From Paenibacillus eucommiae (GTDB lineage Bacteria; Bacillota; Bacilli; Paenibacillales; NBRC-103111), in contig NZ_JAGGLB010000006.1 of NCBI RefSeq assembly GCF_017874215.1, forward strand, positions 124,001 through 188,000: 64,000 nucleotides of DNA, given 5' to 3'. Under the pieces are notes generated by a model. It was not told the DNA's origin. It made no database searches and saw nothing but the letters and a program-made list of their open reading frames with translations. Position numbers and translations under genes: made by a program. Shown piece by piece: positions 1 to 8,294 of the stretch. The stretch's first letter is position 1; each line of letters opens with the position of its first letter.

Positions 1-94
1 TACCCAGCCATGGGCAAGTTGTCAATAAGAGATGACCAGACTGTCCTGAAGACAAAGTGGACAGAATGGGAGACTAAATCGCGGATTTGTGCCA

Positions 95-123
95 TTTCAC
101 TTGCCTGGCTCTATCCGTATAAT
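95..123 (+). promoter_or_regulatory. Putative promoter of the first ABC operon
   Basis: A perfect -10 TATAAT at 118-123 lies 17 bp from a poor -35, TTTCAC, at 95-100. It is about 50 bp upstream of the lipoprotein start at 175. A weak -35 with a good -10 suits an activator-dependent promoter, but this rests only on motif matching. Confidence 0.4.
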
Positions 124-174
124 CAAGAGAGAGCAGCAATGCTGTTTATTACAAAAAAGGAGGGTCTATTAGCA

Positions 175-1827
175 ATGGGAAATAAGAAAAGGTTTACATG
201 GTTATTGATTGGAACTTTGATACTATCTTTAGTTATAGCAGGCTGTGGGGAAAAGAAAGATGTTAAGGACAAGGAACAAGCGGTAAGTCCATCTGAAACC
301 GCAACAGCTGAATCAACGGAACCTTCAGCGTATGCGCTGCCACTTGTTGAGCCTGGCTCGGTAACACTTAGCTTTGCCACCTATGATAATCATTACGCCC
401 CGAAAAGCTATGCACAAAATCTGCCTGTCTGGCAGGAAATCGAAAAGAACACGGGTGTGAAAATCAAATGGGATGTTTCTCCTAATGCTCAATACTCAAG
501 TGCCATGAACATCCGTTTGGCAGCTGCCAGTGATCTGCCTGACATTATTAATTTGCCTAGTAACCCTGTGAAATTAAGTCATGATGGTGTTATTATTCCC
601 TTGGACGAATTGATCGACAAGTATGCACCGAACATCAAGAAGTTTTATGCTGACAATCCGGATATTTATAAAATGGCTAAAGCACCGGATGGACATATTT
701 ATTCTCTGTCCTCTGTGACTTCAGGAGCGGCATATACGGATCCTCTCAGCTTGCTCATACGCAAGGATTGGCTGGATAAGCTTAATCTGAAGGAGCCAAC
801 AACGCTGGATGAATGGTATACCGTATTGAAGGCTATTAAAGAAGGCGATCCAAATGAAAATGGCAAGCCTGATGAGATACCATTATCACCACCGTATTCC
901 TGGCTTGGGTCTTCCATATTTGGCAATGCGCTAGGACTTCACTTGTCCTTCTACAGTTTGGGATATTCAATTGACGATAATGGTAAAGTTCAATATGATT
1001 GGCTGAATCCAAAGGCTGAGGAAATGATCGTTTGGTTGAATAAATTGTACAGCGAAGGCTTGCTTGATCCCGAGTTCATGACGAAGAAAGACGATAAAAT
1101 ATTGGCAGACGTCTCCAGAGAGCTAATTGGCTCAACGGTTGGTTTTCTGAACGCTACTGAGAAATATAACAGCTCTGTTACTTCCGGAAAAGCTGAATGG
1201 ATCAATGTGGTACCGCCAGCTGAAGCGGGCCAAAAAGGTTTTTACGAAAAATATGGTCCCATAAGTGGGCATACTGCAATCAGCAAGGACAGCAAAAATC
1301 CGGAAATTGCGATCAAATGGCTGGACTATATTTATGCAAGCGAAGAAGGAGCACGACTGGTTGCAATGGGTATAGAAGGGAAAAGTTACACGATGGAAGG
1401 TGGCAAGCCGAAATTCACGGAATTTATTACTAACAATCCGGATGGATTGGATCCTTCAAGTGCATTGAGATCTATTGGCGCTTATCCTGTAACTCCATGG
1501 ATTCGTACTGACAAAGGAGTATATGCAGAATCTTCCAATGCTTTGCTGCAACTGAACCCTAAACAGGTAGAAATGGCTGAAAAATTGAAACCCTATTTAA
1601 TTGACGCGGTTCCTTTAGAGTTTATTTTACCTTCCGCAGAGGAAGTGAACGATATTTCCAGAATAGGGACAGATATTCCGACTTATCTGGAGGAAGCGAT
1701 TGTTAAATTCATTGTTGGACGTGAACCAATCGATTGGGGCAAATTCACTGGGAAGTTAAAGGATTTGGGAATTGACAAGTTGATCGAGATTAAACAGCAG
1801 CAGTATGACCGATTCATTAAGGAATAA
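175..1827 (+). CDS. Sugar ABC transporter extracellular solute-binding lipoprotein
   Basis: This is a 550-residue binding protein that would capture an oligosaccharide outside the membrane and pass it to the two permeases encoded downstream. The reading frame is open upstream to position 10, but ATG at 175 is preceded by AAGGAGGG at 158-165 and begins a lipoprotein signal peptide, so it is chosen. The signal has a basic start (GNKKR), a hydrophobic core and a lipobox ending VIAGC. A Ser/Thr/Glu-rich linker follows, then a type 1 solute-binding fold with blocks typical of the Bacillales LplA-like group: TLSFATYDN near the start of the mature part, DEIPLSPPYSW and a C-terminal EEAIVKFIVGREP. 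Length and order (binding protein, permease, permease, no ATPase) are normal for this family. The ligand cannot be told from sequence. Confidence 0.9.
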   Translation: MGNKKRFTWLLIGTLILSLVIAGCGEKKDVKDKEQAVSPSETATAESTEPSAYALPLVEPGSVTLSFATYDNHYAPKSYAQNLPVWQEIEKNTGVKIKWDVSPNAQYSSAMNIRLAAASDLPDIINLPSNPVKLSHDGVIIPLDELIDKYAPNIKKFYADNPDIYKMAKAPDGHIYSLSSVTSGAAYTDPLSLLIRKDWLDKLNLKEPTTLDEWYTVLKAIKEGDPNENGKPDEIPLSPPYSWLGSSIFGNALGLHLSFYSLGYSIDDNGKVQYDWLNPKAEEMIVWLNKLYSEGLLDPEFMTKKDDKILADVSRELIGSTVGFLNATEKYNSSVTSGKAEWINVVPPAEAGQKGFYEKYGPISGHTAISKDSKNPEIAIKWLDYIYASEEGARLVAMGIEGKSYTMEGGKPKFTEFITNNPDGLDPSSALRSIGAYPVTPWIRTDKGVYAESSNALLQLNPKQVEMAEKLKPYLIDAVPLEFILPSAEEVNDISRIGTDIPTYLEEAIVKFIVGREPIDWGKFTGKLKDLGIDKLIEIKQQQYDRFIKE

Positions 1828-1843
1828 ACAGCACTAGTTCGGA

Positions 1844-1882
1844 GGTAGGTTCGGGAAGACAGTTCGTTTGCACGAACCTACC
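1844..1882 (+). terminator. Intercistronic stem-loop between binding protein and permease
   Basis: GGTAGGTTCG (1844-1853) pairs perfectly with CGAACCTACC (1873-1882), giving a 10-bp stem with a 19-nt loop and no T tract. It sits between the lipoprotein gene and the first permease gene. Such hairpins often protect the abundant binding-protein message or attenuate read-through. That role is inferred. Confidence 0.6.
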
Positions 1883-1916
1883 ACCGGATTTATCCGCATA
1901 CCGGGAGGGGATTTCC

Positions 1917-2822
1917 ATCCAGCAGCTCACAAAAACAATCGCCCGGGACAAATACCTGTTCCTTCTTATTTTTCCAGTTATTGCTTATTTTATTATTTTT
2001 CACTACATTCCGATGTATGGTGTTGTGATTGCTTTCAAGGATTTTCATCCGATCAAAGGGATTTTGGGCAGTCCGTGGATTGGCTTTGGAAATTTCGAAC
2101 AATTTTTTAACTCGATCTATTTCTGGCGTTTGATGAAAAACACGATTTTGCTTAGTCTATACTCGCTGCTGTGGGGATTTCCGGTACCGATCCTTTTTGC
2201 TCTGCTGCTGAATGAGCTGCGTGAAGGCTTGTTCAAAAAATCGGTCCAAACAATCAGCTATCTGCCGCATTTCATCTCCATTGTCGTTGTTGTCGGGATG
2301 ATCGTTAATTTCACCTCGATTCAGAGTGGGGTTATTAATCAGATGCTTGCCTGGTTTGGGGTGCAGCCGATCAGCTTTCTGAGTGAGCCTGGGTGGTTCC
2401 GTACGATCTTTGTATCGTCTTCGATCTGGCAGGGATTTGGTTGGGGATCGATCATTTATTTGGCAGCGATTAGCGGTATCGATCAGCAGCTTTATGAAGC
2501 GGCAGAAATCGATGGAGCGAGCCGTTGGCGGAAGATGTGGCATATTACATTGCCTTGTCTGGTTCCTACGATCGTTATTTTGCTTATATTAAACGCGGGG
2601 AGCTTGATGGAAGTCGGCTATGAGAAGATTATTCTGCTCTATAATCCCACTACCTACGAAACAGCGGATGTCATTTCCACCTTCGTGTATCGCCAAGGTA
2701 TTGAAAAAGCGGATTACAGCTACTCGGCGGCAATTGGACTATTCAACAATATTATCAATATGATTTTGCTGCTTAGCGTTAACAGAATTAGTAAAAAAAT
2801 GACAGAGACTTCGTTATGGTGA
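1917..2822 (+). CDS. Sugar ABC transporter permease, LplB-like, with a non-standard start
   Basis: This is an inner-membrane permease, the first partner of the binding protein at 175-1827. The first in-frame ATG is at 2013, but starting there would remove most of the first membrane segment. Upstream of it the frame still codes for typical family sequence (TKTIARDKYLFLLIFPVIAY, then FHYIPMYGVV). No in-frame ATG, GTG or TTG lies between the previous gene and 2013. A strong ribosome site, GGGAGGGG at 1903-1910, is followed by in-frame ATT (1911) and ATC (1917); ATC has the better 6-nt spacing and is used here, giving about 301 residues. The EAA loop reads EAAEIDGASRWRKMW, the ATPase contact site. 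Six membrane segments are expected. The family call is secure; the start is not, and a base change or sequence error is possible. Confidence 0.85.
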   Translation: MQQLTKTIARDKYLFLLIFPVIAYFIIFHYIPMYGVVIAFKDFHPIKGILGSPWIGFGNFEQFFNSIYFWRLMKNTILLSLYSLLWGFPVPILFALLLNELREGLFKKSVQTISYLPHFISIVVVVGMIVNFTSIQSGVINQMLAWFGVQPISFLSEPGWFRTIFVSSSIWQGFGWGSIIYLAAISGIDQQLYEAAEIDGASRWRKMWHITLPCLVPTIVILLILNAGSLMEVGYEKIILLYNPTTYETADVISTFVYRQGIEKADYSYSAAIGLFNNIINMILLLSVNRISKKMTETSLW

Positions 2823-2835
2823 GAGGAGGATTTCT

Positions 2836-3753
2836 ATGACGGCAGTCAAACCTTTTGCCACACGGTCACGGTTCAAGGGAGGCAAGCGTCCCCTAAGTCA
2901 TATCATTTCGGACGGGCTGATTGTTGCAGTGATGTGGTTCGTTATCGTGCTTACTTTATATCCTTTTATATATGTCCTGAGTATGTCCATCAGCGATCCG
3001 CAATATGTGGTGGAGGATGTCATCTGGCTGTTCCCAAAAGGATTTTCACTAGAGTCGTATGCCCGGGTATTCGATAATCCCGATATATGGACTGCCTATG
3101 GCAACACGCTTTTCTATGCGGGGGTTGGCACTCTGCTGAATATTTTGTTTACGGTACTTGCCGCTTATCCGCTGTCGCGTAGAACTTTTTCCCTTCGTAC
3201 GCCGATCATCATACTGGTTACAATTACGATGTTTTTTGGCGGTGGGCTCATTCCGAATTTCCTGCTGATCAAGGAACTTGGCTTGTACAATACGAGATGG
3301 GCTATTTTGCTGCCGGGGTTGACCAGTGCCTTCTATATCATTATTACCCGTACGTTCTTCCAAAGCATTCCGGAAAGCTTACAGGAGTCGGCAAGAATCG
3401 ATGGCGCCAATGATATCGGCATTTTGATGCGCATTATTTTACCGTTATCTCAACCAATTCTGGCTGTGCTCGCATTATTCTATGCAGTAGGCCATTGGAA
3501 CAGCTATTTCACGGCGATGATTTATTTGCCGGATGTCAAGCTTCAGCCCGTATCTCTCTACTTGGTCAAAGTGTTGGTTCAGGATCAGCAGTCGATGATG
3601 GAAGGCATGATGAATCAATATGATCGGGCCCTGATCTCTGTCCAGTTGAAATATTCGATGATTATCGTGACGATTTTACCGATTTTGTTCATATACCCCT
3701 TCCTGCAAAAATACTTTGTTAAGGGCGTTATGATTGGATCGCTGAAAGAGTAA
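2836..3753 (+). CDS. Carbohydrate ABC transporter permease, YtcP-like
   Basis: This 305-residue inner-membrane permease is the second subunit of the importer formed with the 1917-2822 product. ATG at 2836 follows GAGAGGAGG with good spacing, 13 bp after the previous stop. It shows the layout of the YtcP/CUT1 permeases: a basic cytoplasmic N-terminus, a first membrane helix ending YPFIYVLSMSISDP, FGGGLIPNF in the middle, the EAA loop QESARIDGANDIG and the usual ending PFLQKYFVKGVMIGSLKE. No ATPase gene is in this operon. Like other transporters of the class it probably uses a shared MsmX/UgpC ATPase, and one candidate is encoded at 19986. Confidence 0.9.
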   Translation: MTAVKPFATRSRFKGGKRPLSHIISDGLIVAVMWFVIVLTLYPFIYVLSMSISDPQYVVEDVIWLFPKGFSLESYARVFDNPDIWTAYGNTLFYAGVGTLLNILFTVLAAYPLSRRTFSLRTPIIILVTITMFFGGGLIPNFLLIKELGLYNTRWAILLPGLTSAFYIIITRTFFQSIPESLQESARIDGANDIGILMRIILPLSQPILAVLALFYAVGHWNSYFTAMIYLPDVKLQPVSLYLVKVLVQDQQSMMEGMMNQYDRALISVQLKYSMIIVTILPILFIYPFLQKYFVKGVMIGSLKE

Positions 3754-3783
3754 TTACCAGTGGTATAACAATGCAAATAAGAA

Positions 3784-3830
3784 CAAGAGTGCCTCCAATG
3801 TAATTGGTTTCTGGGGGACTCTTGTTTTTT
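3784..3830 (+). terminator. Rho-independent terminator of the first ABC operon
   Basis: CAAGAGT (3784-3790) pairs with ACTCTTG (3818-3824), extended by a C/T-rich against G-rich segment with one bulged G. The stem is followed at once by six T residues (3825-3830). It lies 30 bp after the permease stop. Confidence 0.8.
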
Positions 3831-3870
3831 ACATATAAGACTTGGGGGCAAGGGGGCGCACCAATCATTG

Positions 3871-4055
3871 TTATGGACACCAGAGACCTTATTTGCTGTA
3901 ATTCCCCTAATTCAGGAAAGCTTACGGACATCAGATCCCTTATTTGGATAAAAAGAAGCTCATTTAACGTCATGCAAGGCTAATAACGTACCTCATGTCC
4001 GTAAGATCCAAAAAAGACCTTGAAACTCACAAATAACGTACCTCATGTCCGCAAG
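3871..4055. repeat. Four-unit stem-loop array, GGAC/GTCC family, copy 1
   Basis: Four related units lie at about 3871-3894, 3921-3945, 3981-4005 and 4031-4055. The last two are nearly identical (ATAACGTACCTCATGTCCG). Centres are about 50, 60 and 50 bp apart, while the spacers are unrelated. A second array with the same units and spacing is at 39246-39428. The rest of the 597-bp gap between 3753 and 4351 holds the terminator at 3784 and a long hairpin at 4166-4285. I see no gene in it. Confidence 0.75.
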
Positions 4056-4165
4056 CTGCTTTTGATTTGCTCTGCTCTGCCCCGTTTAATGCCGGATGAT
4101 TGAGAAAACATTCCTTGCTGGCTGGTCGTTTGAGCTTGGTGTTCGTGCGATTGTATCTGAGAAGA

Positions 4166-4285
4166 GGGAATGGCTGTGGGTGGAAGAGTGGTAACGTCCG
4201 CCTTTAAAGATTTGTTCCTACCTCCTCATCTTACCCATTCAAGGGAACAAATCTTTAACAGCGGCTGGAGCCCACAGCCATTCCC
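4166..4285. repeat. Long intergenic hairpin, copy 1
   Basis: This 120-nt segment folds into one long hairpin. GGGAATGGCTGTGGG (4166-4180) pairs with CCCACAGCCATTCCC (4271-4285), CCGC with GCGG, and an inner TTAAAGATTTGTTCC block (4204-4218) with its complement at 4244-4258. A homologue at 39467-39582 keeps the stems through compensatory changes. Both copies lie just beyond the 3' end of a reverse-strand gene. It may be a structured RNA or a repeat element; function unknown. Confidence 0.8.
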
Positions 4286-4350
4286 TCCCTCCATGCACTA
4301 TCGTCCCGAACACGCACCTCAAAGGACGCCCCGCAAGGATCGTTTCCAAA

Positions 4351-5862
4351 CTACCAAAGCAAATCCCAAACACCAGTCAAACCTTTAGCAATAAACGCAT
4401 TTGCAAAAGGGCTTGGATGAATCGCATCATCAAATAGTAAATCGTCATCCAATTGGCCTGCTTCGACCTTATCGACAAAAAACTGACGGAAATCGATGAT
4501 TCCATAGCTGTGCTCGCTGCAATATTGTTTGACCGCATCATAATACTGATCATACGAAATAGGCAGGGAGGGGGCTCCTTTGAATTGGATGTTTTGATCC
4601 CCTAACGTGGTGAACATCAGTACATCCATTTTACGTTCGCCCGTTTCGTTCAGATGTCCGTTCAATTTTTGGATAAGCTCCGTTAAATGACTCGTAAATT
4701 GGGCAAGCTCCGTCTGGCGCAAATATTCGTTCACGATGGGCGCTTGAATGATAACGAGGGTCGGAGTAAAGGGCACGTAATTCAGCAAATGATCGACATG
4801 GGGATGAGGGCCGTCGTTGTAGCTGTGGGTGTTGTCACCGAGCCATTGACCGACAGTATGTCCGCCCATCGAAAAATTGCGAATTTGGTTGCCATCAAAG
4901 ACGACCCCGCGAATGAGCAAAGCTGGGGTACCCAACTGGACTTCGTCTATGCACAATCGCTCGGCCTTCTCACTAGCACCTGCATAGCTGAACGTTAATG
5001 TTCCCTTCTGCTTCACCCCATAATCGATGCAATACACGGTTTCCTCCAACCCGTCAGCGGCATAAGTATCGATCCAGATGCTTTTCACTGCATGGGTTCC
5101 AGCTTGACCATTCCCATTCTCGTCCCCATTCCCAACTACATCTACATCCTGAACCTTGCCACCTTCTTGTTCTCCCAGCTCGAGCTTGTTTCCGGAAATT
5201 ACCCTAAATACTTTTGGGTAGTCAGGAGGACTGTCGTAATAAGGCTGTGTTTGCAAGGCAACTTCAAGCTTGGCGCCATGTGGGCCAGCCAACACTGCGA
5301 TAAATAGCTCTCGTGCATGCGCCTCCATTTCGATCCGGCATACGGCATCAGTCAGCTTTTCACTACCTGCATCTCCGGGAGCCATTACACATACAGAAGC
5401 ATCAAATTTAGACGCCTCCGCCAAATATCCCAAATCGGTAACGGCTTGCTCATCCCCCAGAGCGGTCGCAGCATAAAACCCTTTCGCGCTGATGGGCTTA
5501 GTCAAATCTATTTGGGCAGTTTTAAATAGACCGCTGATCGGAGATACTTGCTTGGACAAAAAGGGTACTAGTGGCGATGGATACATTTCAAGGTTATGGC
5601 GGACGTGAGCAGCTAAACTGGCGTAATACCCCTTGCTGTAAGGATAGGCCATATGGGAGGAATAATAGCGTGAAGTATCGCTATCGGTGCTGCCTTGACC
5701 CCAGCTGTGGCTATCCCCGAGAAGCACGATTTCGCGTTCTACGGTTTTCTTCTTCCTGCGGTTTTCCGTTACCACCGGGAAGCTGGAGGTTTGTAAATGA
5801 GCAGCATATGTATGTAAAAATGAAAGCATACTTACAGGGTCATTTCCATCATGTATGGGCAT
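4351..5862 (-). CDS. SGNH/GDSL-family hydrolase
   Basis: This 503-residue protein is probably an esterase of the SGNH superfamily, perhaps a deacetylase acting on carbohydrate. The frame is open to 5880, but the first six codons contain the ribosome site AAGGAGG itself, so ATG at 5862 (PIHDGND) is the start. Block I reads LLGDSHSWGQGS, with nucleophile Ser51. The closing Asp/His pair is DAIHPS, about residues 479-482, near the C-terminus. Between them lies a long insertion of about 300 residues rich in beta structure, so the protein is larger than a minimal GDSL esterase. No signal peptide is seen, so a cytoplasmic location is likely. It stands alone on the reverse strand between two transporter regions and may act on sugars they import. 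The substrate is unknown. Confidence 0.8.
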   Translation of the reverse strand: MPIHDGNDPVSMLSFLHTYAAHLQTSSFPVVTENRRKKKTVEREIVLLGDSHSWGQGSTDSDTSRYYSSHMAYPYSKGYYASLAAHVRHNLEMYPSPLVPFLSKQVSPISGLFKTAQIDLTKPISAKGFYAATALGDEQAVTDLGYLAEASKFDASVCVMAPGDAGSEKLTDAVCRIEMEAHARELFIAVLAGPHGAKLEVALQTQPYYDSPPDYPKVFRVISGNKLELGEQEGGKVQDVDVVGNGDENGNGQAGTHAVKSIWIDTYAADGLEETVYCIDYGVKQKGTLTFSYAGASEKAERLCIDEVQLGTPALLIRGVVFDGNQIRNFSMGGHTVGQWLGDNTHSYNDGPHPHVDHLLNYVPFTPTLVIIQAPIVNEYLRQTELAQFTSHLTELIQKLNGHLNETGERKMDVLMFTTLGDQNIQFKGAPSLPISYDQYYDAVKQYCSEHSYGIIDFRQFFVDKVEAGQLDDDLLFDDAIHPSPFANAFIAKGLTGVWDLLW

Positions 5863-5915
5863 GAATAATGCCTCCTTCATTTTTTGTATATTCCATTTAT
5901 TATAATGATGGATTT

Positions 5916-5944
5916 AGTATAGGGGAGAAATGGCTAGAAATCAA
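5916..5944 (-). promoter_or_regulatory. Putative promoter of the SGNH hydrolase gene
   Basis: Read on the reverse strand, TTGATT (5939-5944) and TATACT (5916-5921) are separated by exactly 17 bp. They lie 54 bp upstream of the start codon. Confidence 0.5.
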
Positions 5945-5972
5945 CAATAAAAAGTATACAAATGATTGTTGA
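5941..5972. promoter_or_regulatory. Inverted repeat, candidate operator
   Basis: TCAACAAT (5941-5948) and ATTGTTGA (5965-5972) form a perfect 8-bp inverted repeat with a 16-bp gap. The proximal half overlaps the -35 of the putative hydrolase promoter, which is where an operator would act. The binding protein is unknown. Confidence 0.45.
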
Positions 5973-6110
5973 CAATAAAAACTGACTACTGGCTTATCAC
6001 GGAGCCTGGTGTCCGGGTTTTTAAAAGAAGTTTAAGTGCTTTATAGTGATTAAGCGTTAAAGAAGGGTTCCGAAGCAACCCGCTCTCTGCCGAAATGAGC
6101 GTGTGCCCCA

Positions 6111-6293
6111 CTTAACGATGTTTTTCATCGTTAAAGCAAGCGTTCCAGGTCATTCCGTCACGTTAACGATGATTTTCATCGTTAAAAGAGGATGGATGGC
6201 CTCTCAGGGGGGATAAAAGGGACGATGTTTTTCATCGCTAAGTAAGGATGTGGAGCGGACCTGATGCTTTTAACGATGAAAATCATCGTTAAA
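6111..6293. repeat. Four-unit stem-loop array, AACGATG/CATCGTT family, copy 1
   Basis: Four hairpins with core AACGATG-loop-CATCGTT lie at about 6111-6136, 6163-6186, 6221-6242 and 6267-6293, centres about 51, 56 and 50 bp apart. The fourth is inverted, with A residues in the loop instead of T. A degenerate unit may precede at about 6041-6060. The array fills most of the gap between the hydrolase and kinase genes, and I see no gene in that gap. Copies 2 and 3 are at 33548-33746 and 44396-45880. Confidence 0.8.
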
Positions 6294-6425
6294 GTGGCAG
6301 GCCCTTCTCAGCTGCACGCGTTCTTCAGTCCCAGCGGCTTGGCCTGCGGGGAAATCTCCTCAAATCCTTAAGTGAAATGGCTTTGGAGCTCTCTCACCCA
6401 AGGTCGTTCACGAGTCCTTTTTACA

Positions 6426-6454
6426 TCGACAAATGTTATCTTGTCAATTAGAAT
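6426..6454 (+). promoter_or_regulatory. Putative promoter of the kinase/regulator operon
   Basis: TCGACA (6426-6431) and TAGAAT (6449-6454) are 17 bp apart and lie 50 bp upstream of the kinase start. Both hexamers are imperfect. Confidence 0.35.
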
Positions 6455-6503
6455 ATAAGCAGTATCGGCGATCAGACGTTCTAGTGTTCGAAGGAGGAAA
6501 GCT

Positions 6504-8294
6504 ATGAAGCTTTTTCGTATCCATTCAGTTACTATTTTTCCTAAATTAGTTGTGACTTTTCTGTTGGTTGTCGTTCCGCTTTATTTAGTTAGTTTGGCTG
6601 CTAATGAGTCAGGGGCGCAGGGAGTGAAGGATGAGGTCGAACGATCGCTTGTTTCGCGGGTTCATTTTTATTTAAGCTCATTTGATGCTGAGTTCAAACG
6701 GATTATTCAAATGCGCAATGAGTATGTTTTTGACAGCGATTTGCAGGAAATTAGCGTCATAGCTCCAGCGATGACTGATTTTCAGTTTTCTCAGAGTGTG
6801 AGCCGGATCAGAGAGAAGCTCCGCTTGTTGAAGGTATCGAGTCTGTATGTACAGAATGTGGAGGTTCATATCCCTTCTTTACACAAGACTATATCGACTA
6901 CTGGTTTCGTGGACAATATACCGGAGCAGGAATTGGATCTTTTGCAACAATCGAGCGGCACCTTGGATACGTCCATTCTGAACCGGGAAGAGCAGTATTT
7001 CATTGGCGGCGTGTATCCTCTGCCTACGATGAGCAGTGCTGAAGCGATTTATTTAATGAAGGTGCAGTTGTCCCGCGAGAAAATACAGCAATCTCTGATT
7101 GAAATTAATGATAGTTTGAAGGGCGGGGTCATCCTGCTTGATAATGGCGGCAGTTGGTCGATTTCGAGTAAAGATGAAAGCGCATTTGCTGCGGAGCTGC
7201 AAGCTTTCAGTGAGGTCGTGCCACAGCCTGGCAGTATGAATACGGAAACAATTCTTCAGGGAAGCAGGACGGTCAAATACGAGGGGAAAAAGTTTCTTGT
7301 CATTTTCGAGCGCTTCTCCACCTTGAACACCACACTGCTTGTGTATGTGCCAGAGGAGGAAATTATAGGGGCCATCAAAAAGAGCCGAACATGGCTCTGG
7401 ATTGTTTCGGCCACTTCCATTGTAGTCGTAGTTGTTTTTTCTTACTGGATTTATCGTCTTATTCATCAGCCTATCCGCCGAATGGTTATGGCTTTCCGGA
7501 GGGTGGAGAAAGGAGATCTTGGCATTACGATCAATCATAAGCAGGAAGACGAATTCGGGTATATGTATATGCAGTTTAACGCGATGGTCAGCAGACTGCA
7601 GGTACTGATTCATGAAGTGTATGAGCAAACGATCCGCACCCAGCGGGCTGAACTGAAGCAGCTGCAATCGCAAATCAACCCGCATTTTCTGTATAACAGT
7701 TATTTTGTTCTATACCAGATGGCCCAGCTTCGTGATATCGACAATGTGATTAACCTGACTAAGCATTTGGGCGAATATTTTCGTTATATCACACGCAGTG
7801 CCATTGATGATGTCCCGCTTTCGATGGAGCTAAGGCATACTTATGCTTTTGTGGAAATTCAGATGCTGCGCTTTGGCAAAAGAATGAGCACTCATTATGG
7901 AGAGATTCCGGCGGTTTGCGAAGAGATTTACGTTCCGAAGTTGATTATACAGCCAATCATTGAGAACACCTATGAACATGCGCTAAGGGATAAAAAAAGC
8001 GGGGGACTCGTGCAAATAGAGATTGTCCTGCAGCAGCCTGAGCATATTACAATTGTGATTGAGGATAATGGAGATAAGATAACGGATGAAGACATTCAAG
8101 CGCTCAAGCGGCAATTAGAGCAGACGGATGGAATCAATGAAACGACAGGCATGCTGAACGTGCATCGCAGATTGCTGCTGAAGTTTGGGAAGCCATACGG
8201 CTTGACGCTTTATCGCGCAGCTATCGGGGGCTTGGGTGTTCATATCACAATTCCGCTCCGGCCGCCCAATTCTAAGGAGGAAGCAAATGTATAG
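6504..8294 (+). CDS. Two-component sensor histidine kinase, YesM family
   Basis: This 596-residue membrane kinase should sense an extracellular carbohydrate cue and phosphorylate the regulator encoded next. A first membrane helix is at about residues 12-32 (FLLVVVPLYLVSLA). An extracytoplasmic sensor region runs to about 295, and a second helix is at about 298-318 (WLWIVSATSIVVVVVFSYWI). A HAMP domain follows (FRRVEKGDLGITI). The phospho-acceptor box is of the His_kinase type, INPHFLYNS, with His about 394. The ATPase domain contains IIQPIIENTYEHAL and VIEDNGD. The start ATG at 6504 follows GAAGGAGGAAAG. The stop overlaps the next start by 8 bases, so the two genes are translationally coupled. 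The nearest targets are the importer and beta-helix genes downstream. Confidence 0.93.
   Translation: MKLFRIHSVTIFPKLVVTFLLVVVPLYLVSLAANESGAQGVKDEVERSLVSRVHFYLSSFDAEFKRIIQMRNEYVFDSDLQEISVIAPAMTDFQFSQSVSRIREKLRLLKVSSLYVQNVEVHIPSLHKTISTTGFVDNIPEQELDLLQQSSGTLDTSILNREEQYFIGGVYPLPTMSSAEAIYLMKVQLSREKIQQSLIEINDSLKGGVILLDNGGSWSISSKDESAFAAELQAFSEVVPQPGSMNTETILQGSRTVKYEGKKFLVIFERFSTLNTTLLVYVPEEEIIGAIKKSRTWLWIVSATSIVVVVVFSYWIYRLIHQPIRRMVMAFRRVEKGDLGITINHKQEDEFGYMYMQFNAMVSRLQVLIHEVYEQTIRTQRAELKQLQSQINPHFLYNSYFVLYQMAQLRDIDNVINLTKHLGEYFRYITRSAIDDVPLSMELRHTYAFVEIQMLRFGKRMSTHYGEIPAVCEEIYVPKLIIQPIIENTYEHALRDKKSGGLVQIEIVLQQPEHITIVIEDNGDKITDEDIQALKRQLEQTDGINETTGMLNVHRRLLLKFGKPYGLTLYRAAIGGLGVHITIPLRPPNSKEEANV

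Noticed and set aside
1868..2110. Forward frame of 80 codons at the start of the first permease
   Set aside because: It is an alternative frame; the permease frame itself is open here and gives family-typical sequence.
3615..3973. Reverse-strand frames over the permease end and terminator
   Set aside because: They are shadows of the forward gene and of the stem-loop repeats.
4170..4388. Open frame of 72 codons over the long hairpin
   Set aside because: It spans the stem of the hairpin and runs into the hydrolase gene on the other strand; its sequence is explained by the inverted repeat.
5965..5990. Forward promoter TTGACA at 5969-5974
   Set aside because: The hexamer 17 bp downstream (GCTTAT) is a poor -10 and no gene starts within 500 bp; it is better explained as half of the inverted repeat.
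6111..6293. CRISPR array
   Set aside because: The units are palindromes with divergent copies and spacers of alternating length, and no cas gene is present.
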